DNA of 14,659 bases. Source: Kiritimatiellia bacterium. GTDB lineage: Bacteria > Verrucomicrobiota > Kiritimatiellia > RFP12 > DVOR01. The stretch covers positions 1 to 14,659 of the forward strand of contig CAAGNN010000088.1 of the NCBI GenBank assembly GCA_900771325.1. Direction: 5' to 3'. This document shows positions 1 to 6,660 of this stretch, piece after piece; positions within the stretch are counted from its first letter, which is position 1, and every line of letters starts with the position of its first letter. The position numbers and the translations under genes were made by a program. The notes under the pieces are model-generated. The model was not told the origin of the DNA and made no database searches. It saw only the letters and a program-made list of their open reading frames with translations.

Positions 1-83
1 CATAGTCCCTTTTTGCTTCGCGCAAAGCAGGTTGTTCACAGGAAATTAGGACCTTCCACGAAACGAACAACGGTTTTGAGTTG

Positions 84-108
84 AAGCACGCGTCAGCGTG
101 CTTTTCTT
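84..108 (+). terminator. Rho-independent terminator-like hairpin upstream of the GtrA gene
   Basis: The arms AAGCACGC (84-91) and GCGTGCTT (96-103) are perfectly complementary over 8 bp around a GTCA loop. The right arm runs into TTTTCTT. This is the form of an intrinsic terminator for transcripts moving rightward, probably from a gene ending left of the window. On the opposite strand no T-run follows the hairpin, so it should act in one direction only. Because it lies inside an upstream extension of the GtrA reading frame, it also argues for the later GtrA start at 171. Confidence 0.55.
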
Positions 109-170
109 ATGCTGTATTCTACTTGGGCCGTCCTAAGCCTCCTGTGAGTACGATAAGGAAAGCACGTTTT

Positions 171-602
171 ATGTTGACGACAGGACGGTTTGCAGGGCTT
201 AAGGCCCTCTTTTGGGAGTTTTTCCGCTACGGGATCGTAGGCGGGGTGGCCTTTTTGGCGGATTTTGGGGCGCTGGTGGCGTGTCAGGAGCTCTGGTTGA
301 AGGGGTATGCGTGGGGACTTTATGTCTCGACGGTGGCGGGGTTTGTGGTGGGGCTGGTAGTGAATTACGCGCTCTCGCTTTGGTTTGTCTTTACGGCGGC
401 GAAGGACCGCGGGAAGGGGCGGAGCGCGGGGGCCTTCGCGGTCTTTGGGATTATTGGGGCATTGGGGTTGATGTGGACGGAGCTGGGGATGTGGCTCGGG
501 GTGGCGGTGCTGGGGGGAAACTATCAGGTGGTGAAGGTGCTGGTGACGGGGGCTGTGTTGGTGTGGAACTACGCGGGGCGTAAGGTATTGATTTTCCGTT
601 GA
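171..602 (+). CDS. GtrA-family four-helix membrane protein
   Basis: The 143-residue protein is almost entirely hydrophobic, with four predicted membrane helices at roughly residues 15-40, 45-70, 85-105 and 112-135. Near the N-terminus is a family-like FRYGIVGG segment followed by FLADF. After helix 2 comes NYALSLWFVF, and the C-terminus is NYAGRKVLIF, a pattern typical of GtrA. Family members are small inner-membrane proteins thought to help translocate or present polyprenyl-phosphate-linked sugars. The frame is open from TTG at 81, but I chose ATG 171: AAGGAA lies 10 nt upstream, the length fits the family, and the longer version would translate through the 84-108 hairpin. The flavoprotein gene follows after 11 nt, so the two are probably cotranscribed. 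Codons strongly favour G at the third position, unlike the C-ending codons of the ribosomal genes. The sugar carried cannot be told from sequence. Confidence 0.85.
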   Translation: MLTTGRFAGLKALFWEFFRYGIVGGVAFLADFGALVACQELWLKGYAWGLYVSTVAGFVVGLVVNYALSLWFVFTAAKDRGKGRSAGAFAVFGIIGALGLMWTELGMWLGVAVLGGNYQVVKVLVTGAVLVWNYAGRKVLIFR

Positions 603-613
603 AAGGAGCTCAG

Positions 614-2140
614 ATGAAGACTGCAGTGGTGATTGGTGCGGGGCCGGCCGGGTTGACGGCGGCGTTCGCGTTGTTGGAGCGTGCGCCAGAGGCTTGGCGC
701 GTGGTGGTGCTCGAGGAGAGCGGCGAGATTGGCGGCATCGCCCGGACGGCGGTCCACAAGGGGTGCCGGATTGATATTGGCGGTCACCGCTTCTTCTCCA
801 AGTGCCAGGAGGTGAACGACTTGTGGGCGCGGTTGATGCCGACCCAGGGCGCGCCGGCGTGGGACGACCGCGAGCTCGCGCGCGAGAAGGCCTACGCCCC
901 GGGCGGGCCCGACCCCGAGCGCGAGGAGCGCGTGATGTTGTTGCGCGACCGCGTCAGCCGCATCTTCTACTTGCGCCACTTTTTCGATTACCCGATTGCC
1001 CTCAAGTTGCAGACCTTCCTGAATATGGGCCTGGTGCGGACCTGGCGCGCGGGGTGGAGTTACCTCCACGCGGCCTGCTGCAAGCGCGAGGAGAAGAGTC
1101 TGGAGGACTTCTATATCAACCGCTTTGGCCGCGTGCTCTACGAGATGTTCTTTGAGGACTACACCGAAAAGCTCTGGGGCGTGCACCCCTCGCAGATTTC
1201 GCCGGAGTGGGGCGCGCAACGCGTCAAGGGCCTCTCACTCATCAAGGCCATCTTGAACGTCCTCAAGCCCAAAGGTGCCCAGCGCGAGACCTCGCTCATC
1301 GAGAGTTTCCTCTACCCCAAGAAGGGGCCGGGGCAGTTGTGGGAGGTGATGGCCGACGAAATCCGCAAGCGCGGCGGCGAGGTGCGGCTGCACGCCAAGG
1401 TGACGCGGATTGAGGGCGCGGCGGGGCAAGTGAGCGCCGTTGTCACCGAAAATGGCGAGCGCCTGGCGTGCGACGCGCTCTTCTCCTCGATGCCCATCAA
1501 GGACCTCGTGGCCGCGATGCCGAGCCCGCCCGCGCCCGTGGCCGAGGTCGCCGCCTCCCTGCCCTACCGCGACTTCATCACCGTCGGCCTACTCGTCGAC
1601 CGCCTGGCCATCCGCAACGAGACGCCCATCCGCACCCTCAACGCTCTGGTGCCCGACACCTGGATTTACATTCAGGAGCGCGATGTCCGCCTCGGCCGCC
1701 TGCAGATCTTCAATAACTGGTCGCCGTATATGGTCGATGACCCCGCGCGCCACGTCTGGATTGGCCTGGAATACTTCTGCTCCGAGGGCGATGCGATGTG
1801 GCAGATGGATGACCAGGCGTTCATCGACTTCGCCGTCGCCGAACTGCGCAAGATCGACATCCTCGCCCCCGAAACGCCTATCCTCGAGAGCGTCCGCCTG
1901 CGCGTCAAGAAGGCCTATCCCGCCTACTTCGGCTCCTACGCCCGCTTCAGCGAAGTCCGCACCTGGCTCGACACCTGGCAAAACCTCTACTGCATCGGCC
2001 GCAACGGCCAGCACCGCTACAACAATATGGACCACTCGATGCTCTGCGGCCTCGAAGCCGTCCGCGCCCTCCTCACCGCCACCCCCAAATCCGCCCTCTG
2101 GGCCGTCAACACAGAAGAGGAATACCATGAGAGTAAGTAA
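614..2140 (+). CDS. FAD-dependent oxidoreductase, amine-oxidase/UDP-galactopyranose-mutase-like
   Basis: The protein has 508 residues. A Rossmann dinucleotide fold opens it: GAGPAG at 8-13, then the acidic end of the second strand (LEES, 33-36) and GEIGGIA at 37-43. The GGHRFFS motif at 56-62 resembles the conserved Gly-His turn of mutase-type flavoproteins. Near the C-terminus, IGRNGQHRYNNMDHS (461-475) matches the FAD-closing segment of this family. The length is well above a classical UDP-galactopyranose mutase (about 370-390 residues), so I do not assign glf. Relatives include protoporphyrinogen-oxidase-like proteins in surface-polysaccharide loci. ATG 614 was chosen over an in-frame TTG at 599 because AAGGAG precedes it at 5-6 nt. 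The gene overlaps the next one by 14 nt. Third-position choice drifts from G-ending codons at the 5' end to C-ending codons at the 3' end. The substrate is unknown; a nucleotide sugar or lipid-linked sugar is inferred from context. Confidence 0.85.
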   Translation: MKTAVVIGAGPAGLTAAFALLERAPEAWRVVVLEESGEIGGIARTAVHKGCRIDIGGHRFFSKCQEVNDLWARLMPTQGAPAWDDRELAREKAYAPGGPDPEREERVMLLRDRVSRIFYLRHFFDYPIALKLQTFLNMGLVRTWRAGWSYLHAACCKREEKSLEDFYINRFGRVLYEMFFEDYTEKLWGVHPSQISPEWGAQRVKGLSLIKAILNVLKPKGAQRETSLIESFLYPKKGPGQLWEVMADEIRKRGGEVRLHAKVTRIEGAAGQVSAVVTENGERLACDALFSSMPIKDLVAAMPSPPAPVAEVAASLPYRDFITVGLLVDRLAIRNETPIRTLNALVPDTWIYIQERDVRLGRLQIFNNWSPYMVDDPARHVWIGLEYFCSEGDAMWQMDDQAFIDFAVAELRKIDILAPETPILESVRLRVKKAYPAYFGSYARFSEVRTWLDTWQNLYCIGRNGQHRYNNMDHSMLCGLEAVRALLTATPKSALWAVNTEEEYHESK

Positions 2141-3359
2141 GCATTGGTTCATCACCCTCGGCTGCCTAACTGTCTTTATCGTTGCGCTGATTACGGGCGT
2201 TGTGTGGGTCGACAAATATCGGTATTGCGACATCCGTTTCCGGCACAATGAGATTTGCTGCTCGCACGAGGGGATTAATCCCTTTGATGTGTGGGCGCAT
2301 CGCGTCGAAAGCGAACGGTTCGTTGGCCTTAGTCGCCCGGACTTTCCAAAAGAACCGGTCACGAAGTTGCGCGTGCACGCCTATCCGCCTTGGCACACCA
2401 CCTTTGCCTGGTTCTATAAGTGGGTTCCGCAAGAAGCACTGGCATCGCTTGTCACCATTCTAACAACGCTCGCTTTCGTGCTTTTTGGCTGGACGCTACG
2501 CCGTTGGGCCCCGCGGGAGCCGAGGGACGATAGACAGGCTTTCTTCCTAATTCCCTTCGCCGGAATTGCCATTCCAATGGCGTATCTCATTGGGACGGCG
2601 AACTATGGTGGCATTCTACTTGCCTTGATCATCGGGATGATGAGCACCTTTGAGAAGCGCCAGGACTCGCTACTGGGCCTTTTGTGGGCCCTGGCAATGA
2701 TTAAGCCGCAGGTGAGTCTACTCCTCTTTTGGCCGCTTTTCTTCGCCAAGCGCTACAAAGCCATTGCCATTGCGGTCGGGATTTGTTCTCTCGCCACGCT
2801 GTGGCCTGCCTACATCTACCACGTTTCACCCATCGAACTCATCCTGCAAGTGTCACAGATTGGCGCACCGTATGTGATGGCCGAATGGACCTCGGTTGTC
2901 GGTGTGGTGTTGAAATTGTTTGGGCCCACTGGAATGCCTATTTGGATGGGTATTTGTTTCTTGGCCTGTGCAGGGCTCGCCTTCCTATCGCGACGGTCTA
3001 ATTCTGTTTTGCTTCGCTTTGCACCAGCCTTGATCATCTTCCCCTTTTGGACCTATTCTCAGCCGCACGACCGTGTCGTTCTAGGCTTGCTCTATGCCCT
3101 GATTCTTTCAGAAGTCTTTGGCACCGGTTCAGGCCTCTTTGGCCCGCGTGAACGGACTCTCTTTACGGGCGTGACGATGGGGCTCCTTTTTGCCATCGTC
3201 TTTACCGCTATTTGGAGCCTTGCCACAATGTTTGCCCTCTTTGATCCCTCTGGCATTGGCTGGATCTATCGCTTCATCGACCTACTTCCCACCTACCTCC
3301 CCGGAGCACTCGCCACCTGGATCATCCTTAAAGACGCACGCCGCCGCCCGACCGCCTAA
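2127..3359 (+). CDS. Polytopic membrane protein, GT87 (DUF2029)-like glycosyltransferase
   Basis: The 410-residue protein has about ten hydrophobic segments, starting at residues 7-28. Before the second is a soluble loop (29-95) containing GINPFDVW and AYPPW, which resembles the first periplasmic loop of GT-C enzymes. IKPQVSLLLF (192-201) and YSQPHDRVVLG (310-320) resemble GT87 motifs. GT87 enzymes such as mycobacterial PimE use polyprenyl-phosphate sugars as donors and act on the outer face of the membrane. Start ATG 2127 has AGAGGA upstream and lies inside the end of the flavoprotein gene (14-nt overlap), implying translational coupling. Base composition is more AT-rich and balanced than in the two upstream genes, which may point to a different origin. 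The family assignment rests on topology and short motifs; another GT-C family is possible. Confidence 0.65.
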   Translation: MRVSKHWFITLGCLTVFIVALITGVVWVDKYRYCDIRFRHNEICCSHEGINPFDVWAHRVESERFVGLSRPDFPKEPVTKLRVHAYPPWHTTFAWFYKWVPQEALASLVTILTTLAFVLFGWTLRRWAPREPRDDRQAFFLIPFAGIAIPMAYLIGTANYGGILLALIIGMMSTFEKRQDSLLGLLWALAMIKPQVSLLLFWPLFFAKRYKAIAIAVGICSLATLWPAYIYHVSPIELILQVSQIGAPYVMAEWTSVVGVVLKLFGPTGMPIWMGICFLACAGLAFLSRRSNSVLLRFAPALIIFPFWTYSQPHDRVVLGLLYALILSEVFGTGSGLFGPRERTLFTGVTMGLLFAIVFTAIWSLATMFALFDPSGIGWIYRFIDLLPTYLPGALATWIILKDARRRPTA

Positions 3360-3466
3360 CGCGGGCGCGGTGTGGTCTCGAGGTGAGGGAGCGGGAGTGA
3401 GGTCGCGGTTGGCTAGTAAGCGTTTTGCATAAGCCTGCTCCGCCAGGCCGGTTGGTTAGGCAATAA

Positions 3467-3497
3467 AAAAAGGCACCCCGGAGAGGGGTGCCTTTTT
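3467..3497. terminator. Bidirectional intrinsic terminator between convergent operons
   Basis: AAAAAGGCACCCC (3467-3479) and GGGGTGCCTTTTT (3485-3497) form a perfect 13-bp stem around a 5-nt loop. An A-run on the left and a T-run on the right let it terminate transcripts from both sides. It lies 107 nt after the glycosyltransferase stop and 17 nt after the rplQ stop, so it closes both the plus-strand cassette and the minus-strand ribosomal operon. The space 3360-3466 holds only a small GCCTG/CAGGC hairpin (3433-3448) and no gene. Confidence 0.92.
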
Positions 3498-3514
3498 GGA
3501 CCGAATGAAGCGGC

Positions 3515-3928
3515 TTACTGGGCGGCTTCGGCAGTCTCGGCGAGGGCGGCTTCCGGCGCGGGGGCGGCGGGAGCGACGGTGGTCCACTCGAGGATGCAGA
3601 GTTCGGTGGCATCACCGCGGCGCTGGCCGAGCTTGGTGATGCGGGTGTAGCCACCCTGGCGGCCTTCCTGGCCCTTGACGACGACGTCGAAGAGGCGCTT
3701 GACGGCCTCGGGGCTGCGGAGGCGGGCGGCGGCGAGGCGGCGGGCAGCGAGGGTGCCCTTGCGCGCGAGGGTGACGAGCTTCTCGGCATCCTTGCGGGCC
3801 TGCTTGGCCTTGGGGAGGGTGGTGGTGATCTTGTCGTTGAGGATCAGCGCGGCGCAGAGCATCCGCATGAGTTGCTCGCGGTGCTCGGGGCTGCGGCCGA
3901 ACTTCTTGTTAAGGCGTTTGTGACGCAT
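3515..3928 (-). CDS. rplQ: 50S ribosomal protein L17
   Basis: L17 is a large-subunit protein near the peptide exit tunnel. The 137-residue product starts MRHKRLNKKFGR and has the characteristic ITTTLPKAKQAR segment. It also has GGYTRITKLGQRRGDA before the last conserved strand ILEW. Beyond that is a tail of about 20 residues rich in Ala, Pro and Glu, which is common in this protein outside the gamma-proteobacteria. AAGGAA precedes the start. It is the last gene of the cluster, 26 nt after rpoA, and is followed by the 3467-3497 terminator. Confidence 0.97.
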   Translation of the reverse strand: MRHKRLNKKFGRSPEHREQLMRMLCAALILNDKITTTLPKAKQARKDAEKLVTLARKGTLAARRLAAARLRSPEAVKRLFDVVVKGQEGRQGGYTRITKLGQRRGDATELCILEWTTVAPAAPAPEAALAETAEAAQ

Positions 3929-3954
3929 GGTGGATGGTTCCTTCTAAGGGCGAA

Positions 3955-4956
3955 TCAGTCGTTGGGATTCTTGTCAAGGAGGTTCAGGTCGAACTTGAAG
4001 CCGAGGCCGAGGCCCATTTCTTCGAGTTTCTGCTTGATTTCCGTGAGGGACTTCTTGCCGAAGTTGCGGTACTTGAGCATATCGGCTTCGGTCTTCTGCA
4101 CCAGTTCGCCGACGGTCTTGATGTCAGCGCTGTTGAGGCAGTTGGCCGAGCGGACCGAGAGTTCAATCTCGTTGACGCTCATATTGAGCTTGCGGCGGAG
4201 GTCTTCGACTTCGTTGGAATCCTTGTTGGTGGCGGTCTCGAACTCGAGGATGTTCTCGGTGGTCTCGACGAAGGCGTCCAAGTGGTGGCGCAGAAGCGCG
4301 GCACTGGTCTTGAGGGCTTCGTCGGGAGAGACGCGACCGTCGGTCCAGACATCCAGGATGAGCTTCTCGTAGTCGGTGCGCTGGCCGACGCGGGTGTTGA
4401 CCACGTCGTAGTTCACGCGGGTGACGGGGGAGAAGGCGGAGTCGATCGGAATGACGCCGATGGCGAAGTTGGGGTTCTTGTTGCCTTCGGCCAGGCAGAA
4501 GCCGCGGCCGACGCCGACAAGGGCTTCGAGCTCAATCGAGCCGTCCACGTCGAGCGTGGCGATGACCTGCTCGGGGTTGAGGACTTCGATGGAGTTATCG
4601 ACGGCGAAGTCGCCGGCGGTGACGATGCCCGGGCCCTTCTTGGAGAGCTTGATCCAGCGGGTGTCGCGGGTGAAGCTCTTGAGGAGGACCTTCTTCAGGT
4701 TGAGCACGATGTCGGTGACGTCTTCGGAGACACCGGGGAGCGAGCAGAACTCGTGGGCGGCGCCTTCAAGCTTGATGGCCTTGATCGCAAATCCCTCGAT
4801 GGAGGACAGGAGCACGCGGCGCAGAGAGTTCCCGATGGTGCGGCCGTACCCGATTTCGAAGGGGGAGGCCGTGTAGCGGGTGTAGGTCTCGGTGGCCGTG
4901 GCGTCGTCTCGGACGATACGGTTGGGCATTTCAAAACGACTCAAACGAATCGGCAT
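3955..4956 (-). CDS. rpoA: DNA-directed RNA polymerase subunit alpha
   Basis: The 333-residue protein is the dimeric scaffold for assembly of RNA polymerase. The N-terminal domain has the GNSLRRVLLSS dimerisation/assembly segment at 42-52. After a linker rich in charged residues comes the C-terminal domain (about 258-320), with SVRSANCL at 267-274 and NFGKKSLTEIK at 298-308. R269 corresponds by motif to E. coli R265, the main UP-element DNA contact, so UP-element and activator binding should be retained. The start has AAAGGA upstream. A GC-rich hairpin (4979-5005) sits 22 nt before the start codon, in the longest gap of the alpha-operon segment. The C-terminus carries a short extension after the last helix. 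Confidence 0.98.
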   Translation of the reverse strand: MPIRLSRFEMPNRIVRDDATATETYTRYTASPFEIGYGRTIGNSLRRVLLSSIEGFAIKAIKLEGAAHEFCSLPGVSEDVTDIVLNLKKVLLKSFTRDTRWIKLSKKGPGIVTAGDFAVDNSIEVLNPEQVIATLDVDGSIELEALVGVGRGFCLAEGNKNPNFAIGVIPIDSAFSPVTRVNYDVVNTRVGQRTDYEKLILDVWTDGRVSPDEALKTSAALLRHHLDAFVETTENILEFETATNKDSNEVEDLRRKLNMSVNEIELSVRSANCLNSADIKTVGELVQKTEADMLKYRNFGKKSLTEIKQKLEEMGLGLGFKFDLNLLDKNPND

Positions 4957-4978
4957 GATGTTCCGTCCTTTCTGACGA

Positions 4979-5005
4979 GGGCCGCGCAGGGTATCTACGC
5001 GGCCC
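4979..5005 (-). promoter_or_regulatory. GC-rich hairpin before the rpoA ribosome-binding site
   Basis: The arms GGGCCGCG (4979-4986) and CGCGGCCC (4998-5005) pair perfectly over 8 bp with an 11-nt loop. On the mRNA strand the hairpin ends 22 nt before the rpoA start and a few nt before CAGAAAGGA, the Shine-Dalgarno region. No T-run follows, so it does not look like an intrinsic terminator. It could affect rpoA translation or mRNA decay. No trans-acting partner can be named from sequence. Confidence 0.6.
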
Positions 5006-5019
5006 GATGGCTACGGGGA

Positions 5020-5625
5020 TTAGCGAGAGTAGAGTTCGACGATGAGCTGGACGTCGATGTTTTCCGGGATCTCTTCACGCGTGGGGACGCTGAGGAGCGA
5101 GCCGGTCATGTTCCCCTCGTCCCACTGCAGCCAGGAGGCGGCGGCAGTACGCGGGCTCTTGAGGGAGTCGACGATGACGCTCATAGTGCGGTCTTTCTCG
5201 CGCACGCCAATCGCTTCGCCGGGCTTGACGATGTAGGAAGGAATGTTGCAGACCTTGCCATTGACCGTGATGTGGCGATGAGAGACGAGCTGGCGGGCAG
5301 CGGCGCGGGTCGGCGCCAGGCCCAGGCGGAAGACGATGTTGTCCAGGCGGGTTTCGCAGAGCTGGAGGAGGATGTCACCCGTCTTGCCCTGCTTGGCCTT
5401 GGCGCGCTCGAAGAAGATGCGGAACTGGCGCTCGAGCATCCCGTAGATGTACTTGGCCTTCTGCTTTTCGCGGAGCTGGACGCCGTACTCAGAGAGTTTG
5501 CGGCGGCGGTTCTGGCCGTGCTGGCCGGGCGCGAAGTTGCGGCGATCGAGCACTTTGTCAGGCCCGTAAATAGGTTCGCCGAAACGGCGAGCGATCTTGG
5601 AACGAGGTCCGGTGTAACGTGCCAT
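5020..5625 (-). CDS. rpsD: 30S ribosomal protein S4
   Basis: S4 is a primary 16S rRNA-binding protein that nucleates assembly of the 30S body. In many bacteria it also represses the alpha operon. The 201-residue product starts MARYTGPRSKIARRFGEP and has FAPGQHGQNRRRKLSEYG. The S4 RNA-binding fold spans about residues 92-155 (ETRLDNIVFRLG, RQLVSHRHITVNG). The four N-terminal zinc cysteines found in some species are absent, so this is the zinc-free form. Its Shine-Dalgarno GGAGG lies within the last codons of rpsK, and only 3 nt separate the genes, so the two are probably translationally coupled. Confidence 0.98.
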   Translation of the reverse strand: MARYTGPRSKIARRFGEPIYGPDKVLDRRNFAPGQHGQNRRRKLSEYGVQLREKQKAKYIYGMLERQFRIFFERAKAKQGKTGDILLQLCETRLDNIVFRLGLAPTRAAARQLVSHRHITVNGKVCNIPSYIVKPGEAIGVREKDRTMSVIVDSLKSPRTAAASWLQWDEGNMTGSLLSVPTREEIPENIDVQLIVELYSR

Positions 5626-5628
5626 GGC

Positions 5629-6114
5629 TTAAACCCTCCGGCGCTTACGGGGACGGCAGCCGTTGTGGGCAACAGGCGTGCAATCCTTGATGCAGGTGAC
5701 GTGGATGCCAGCGGTCTGGATGGCGCGAACAGCGGATTCGCGGCCGGCGCCGGCGCCCTGGACGCGCACTTCCACTTCGTGCATCCCGCGGGCGAAGGCC
5801 GTGCGGGCGGCATCGAGGGCCACCTGGGAGGCGGCAAAGGCGGTGGACTTGCGCGAGCCCTTGTAGCCGGCCTTGCCGGCGGAGCTCCAGGAAATCACCC
5901 CACCACGCGCGTCAGCGATGGAGACGAGCGTGTTGTTGTAGGTGGCGCGGATGAAGGCGATGCCGGCGGGCATCACTTTGACCTTAGACTTCTTCTTGGC
6001 GGCTTCGTCGGCAGCAGCAAGGGCGGCCGTGTCGCCGGCGAGAATCGCCTGAGCCTCGCTCATCGCAGGCTTCTGCTCCTCGGCGGGAGCTTGTTCTTTG
6101 ATTTCTTCGCTCAT
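5629..6114 (-). CDS. rpsK: 30S ribosomal protein S11 with acidic N-terminal extension
   Basis: S11 lies on the 30S platform by the mRNA exit region. The conserved core begins near residue 48, with IRATYNNTLVSIAD, SSAGKAGYKGSRKSTAFAA and GAGAGRESAVRAI, and ends in the basic NGCRPRKRRRV. The protein is 161 residues, against about 129 in E. coli. The extra 30 or so residues form a Glu/Ala-rich N-terminal stretch followed by KKKSKVK. AGAGAG precedes ATG 6114. An internal ATG at residue 18 is an alternative start, with GAGGAG about 12 nt before it. Even that version would carry an extension. Confidence 0.96.
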   Translation of the reverse strand: MSEEIKEQAPAEEQKPAMSEAQAILAGDTAALAAADEAAKKKSKVKVMPAGIAFIRATYNNTLVSIADARGGVISWSSAGKAGYKGSRKSTAFAASQVALDAARTAFARGMHEVEVRVQGAGAGRESAVRAIQTAGIHVTCIKDCTPVAHNGCRPRKRRRV

Positions 6115-6133
6115 GTAGACTCTCTAGAGGGAA

Positions 6134-6505
6134 TTACTTTTCGCGGACGGTGGAGACCGTCTTCTTGGCGCCCTTGCGGGTGCGGGCGTTGGTCTTGGTG
6201 CGCTGGCCGCGGCAGGGGAGACCGCGCTTGTGGCGCTGGCCGCGATAGGTGCCAATGCTCATCAAGCGGCGGATGTTACCGGAGACTTCGCGGCGGAGGT
6301 CGCCCTCAACGCGATAGTTTTCCTGGATGTAGGTAACAATCTGGCGGATTTCATCGGGGGTGAGGGCGTCCGCCTTCTTCCCGATTTCAATCTTGCACGC
6401 TTCAACAATGTCCATGGCCCGTTTGGGGCCGATACCGTGGATGTACCGCAGCGCATATTCGATGCGCTTGCTTCCCGGGACATCCACACCCATCAATCTC
6501 GGCAT
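6134..6505 (-). CDS. rpsM: 30S ribosomal protein S13
   Basis: S13 in the 30S head contacts the 50S subunit and P-site tRNA. The 123-residue product begins MPRLMGVDVPGSKR and has the helix-two-turn-helix YIHGIGPKRAMDIV. The C-terminus has the basic GQRHKRGLPCRGQRT and TNARTRKG, which reach the tRNA. The frame is open to 6595, but ATG 6505 is the family-standard start and has GGAG upstream; the longer version would run through rpmJ. It follows rpmJ after 14 nt, leaving no room for an E. coli-type S4-binding leader directly before rpsM. Confidence 0.97.
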   Translation of the reverse strand: MPRLMGVDVPGSKRIEYALRYIHGIGPKRAMDIVEACKIEIGKKADALTPDEIRQIVTYIQENYRVEGDLRREVSGNIRRLMSIGTYRGQRHKRGLPCRGQRTKTNARTRKGAKKTVSTVREK

Positions 6506-6519
6506 GTCTTTTTCTCCGA

Positions 6520-6633
6520 TTAACCTTGACGCTGCTTGTGGCGGGGATTGGTGCAGATGACCCGCACGACACCCTTGCGCCGGATGATGCGGCACTGCTC
6601 ACAAATGCGTTTGACAGAACTACGAACTTTCAT
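6520..6633 (-). CDS. rpmJ: 50S ribosomal protein L36
   Basis: This small gene reads MKVRSSVKRICEQC, then RIIRRKGVVRVICTNPRHKQ, giving 37 residues. It has the L36 zinc ribbon Cys-X2-Cys...Cys...His: C11, C14, C27 and H32. L36 helps stabilise the 50S near the peptidyl-transferase region. AAGGAA lies upstream of ATG 6633. It directly follows the predicted promoter at 6661-6690, so it is probably the first gene of the transcript rpmJ-rpsM-rpsK-rpsD-rpoA-rplQ. The infA gene that precedes rpmJ in many bacteria is absent here. Confidence 0.96.
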   Translation of the reverse strand: MKVRSSVKRICEQCRIIRRKGVVRVICTNPRHKQRQG

Positions 6634-6660
6634 GGCCTGTTCCTTTTCAAATGAGCGGGC

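Noticed and set aside
1..84. Possible gene ends or starts at the left edge: a plus-strand frame open from base 1 to TGA at 82-84, and a CAT at 1-3 that would be a minus-strand ATG preceded by AAAAGGGA.
   Set aside because: Only 27 codons of the first and one codon of the second are visible, with no recognisable protein. The hairpin at 84-108 fits the end of an upstream plus-strand gene, but the evidence is too thin to annotate either.
1440..2126. A longer version of the glycosyltransferase frame reaching back into the flavoprotein gene.
   Set aside because: The extra N-terminal part is a Ser/Pro/Arg-rich out-of-frame reading of the flavoprotein. ATG 2127 has a ribosome-binding site and begins directly before the first membrane helix.
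3433..3448. Small GCCTG/CAGGC hairpin in the convergent intergenic space.
   Set aside because: It has a 5-bp stem with no T-run and lies next to a far stronger terminator. It could be chance in GC-rich DNA.
3934..6336. An 800-codon open frame on the plus strand opposite rpoA, rpsD and rpsK.
   Set aside because: It shadows conserved ribosomal and polymerase genes, has biased composition, and shows no recognisable domain or good start context.
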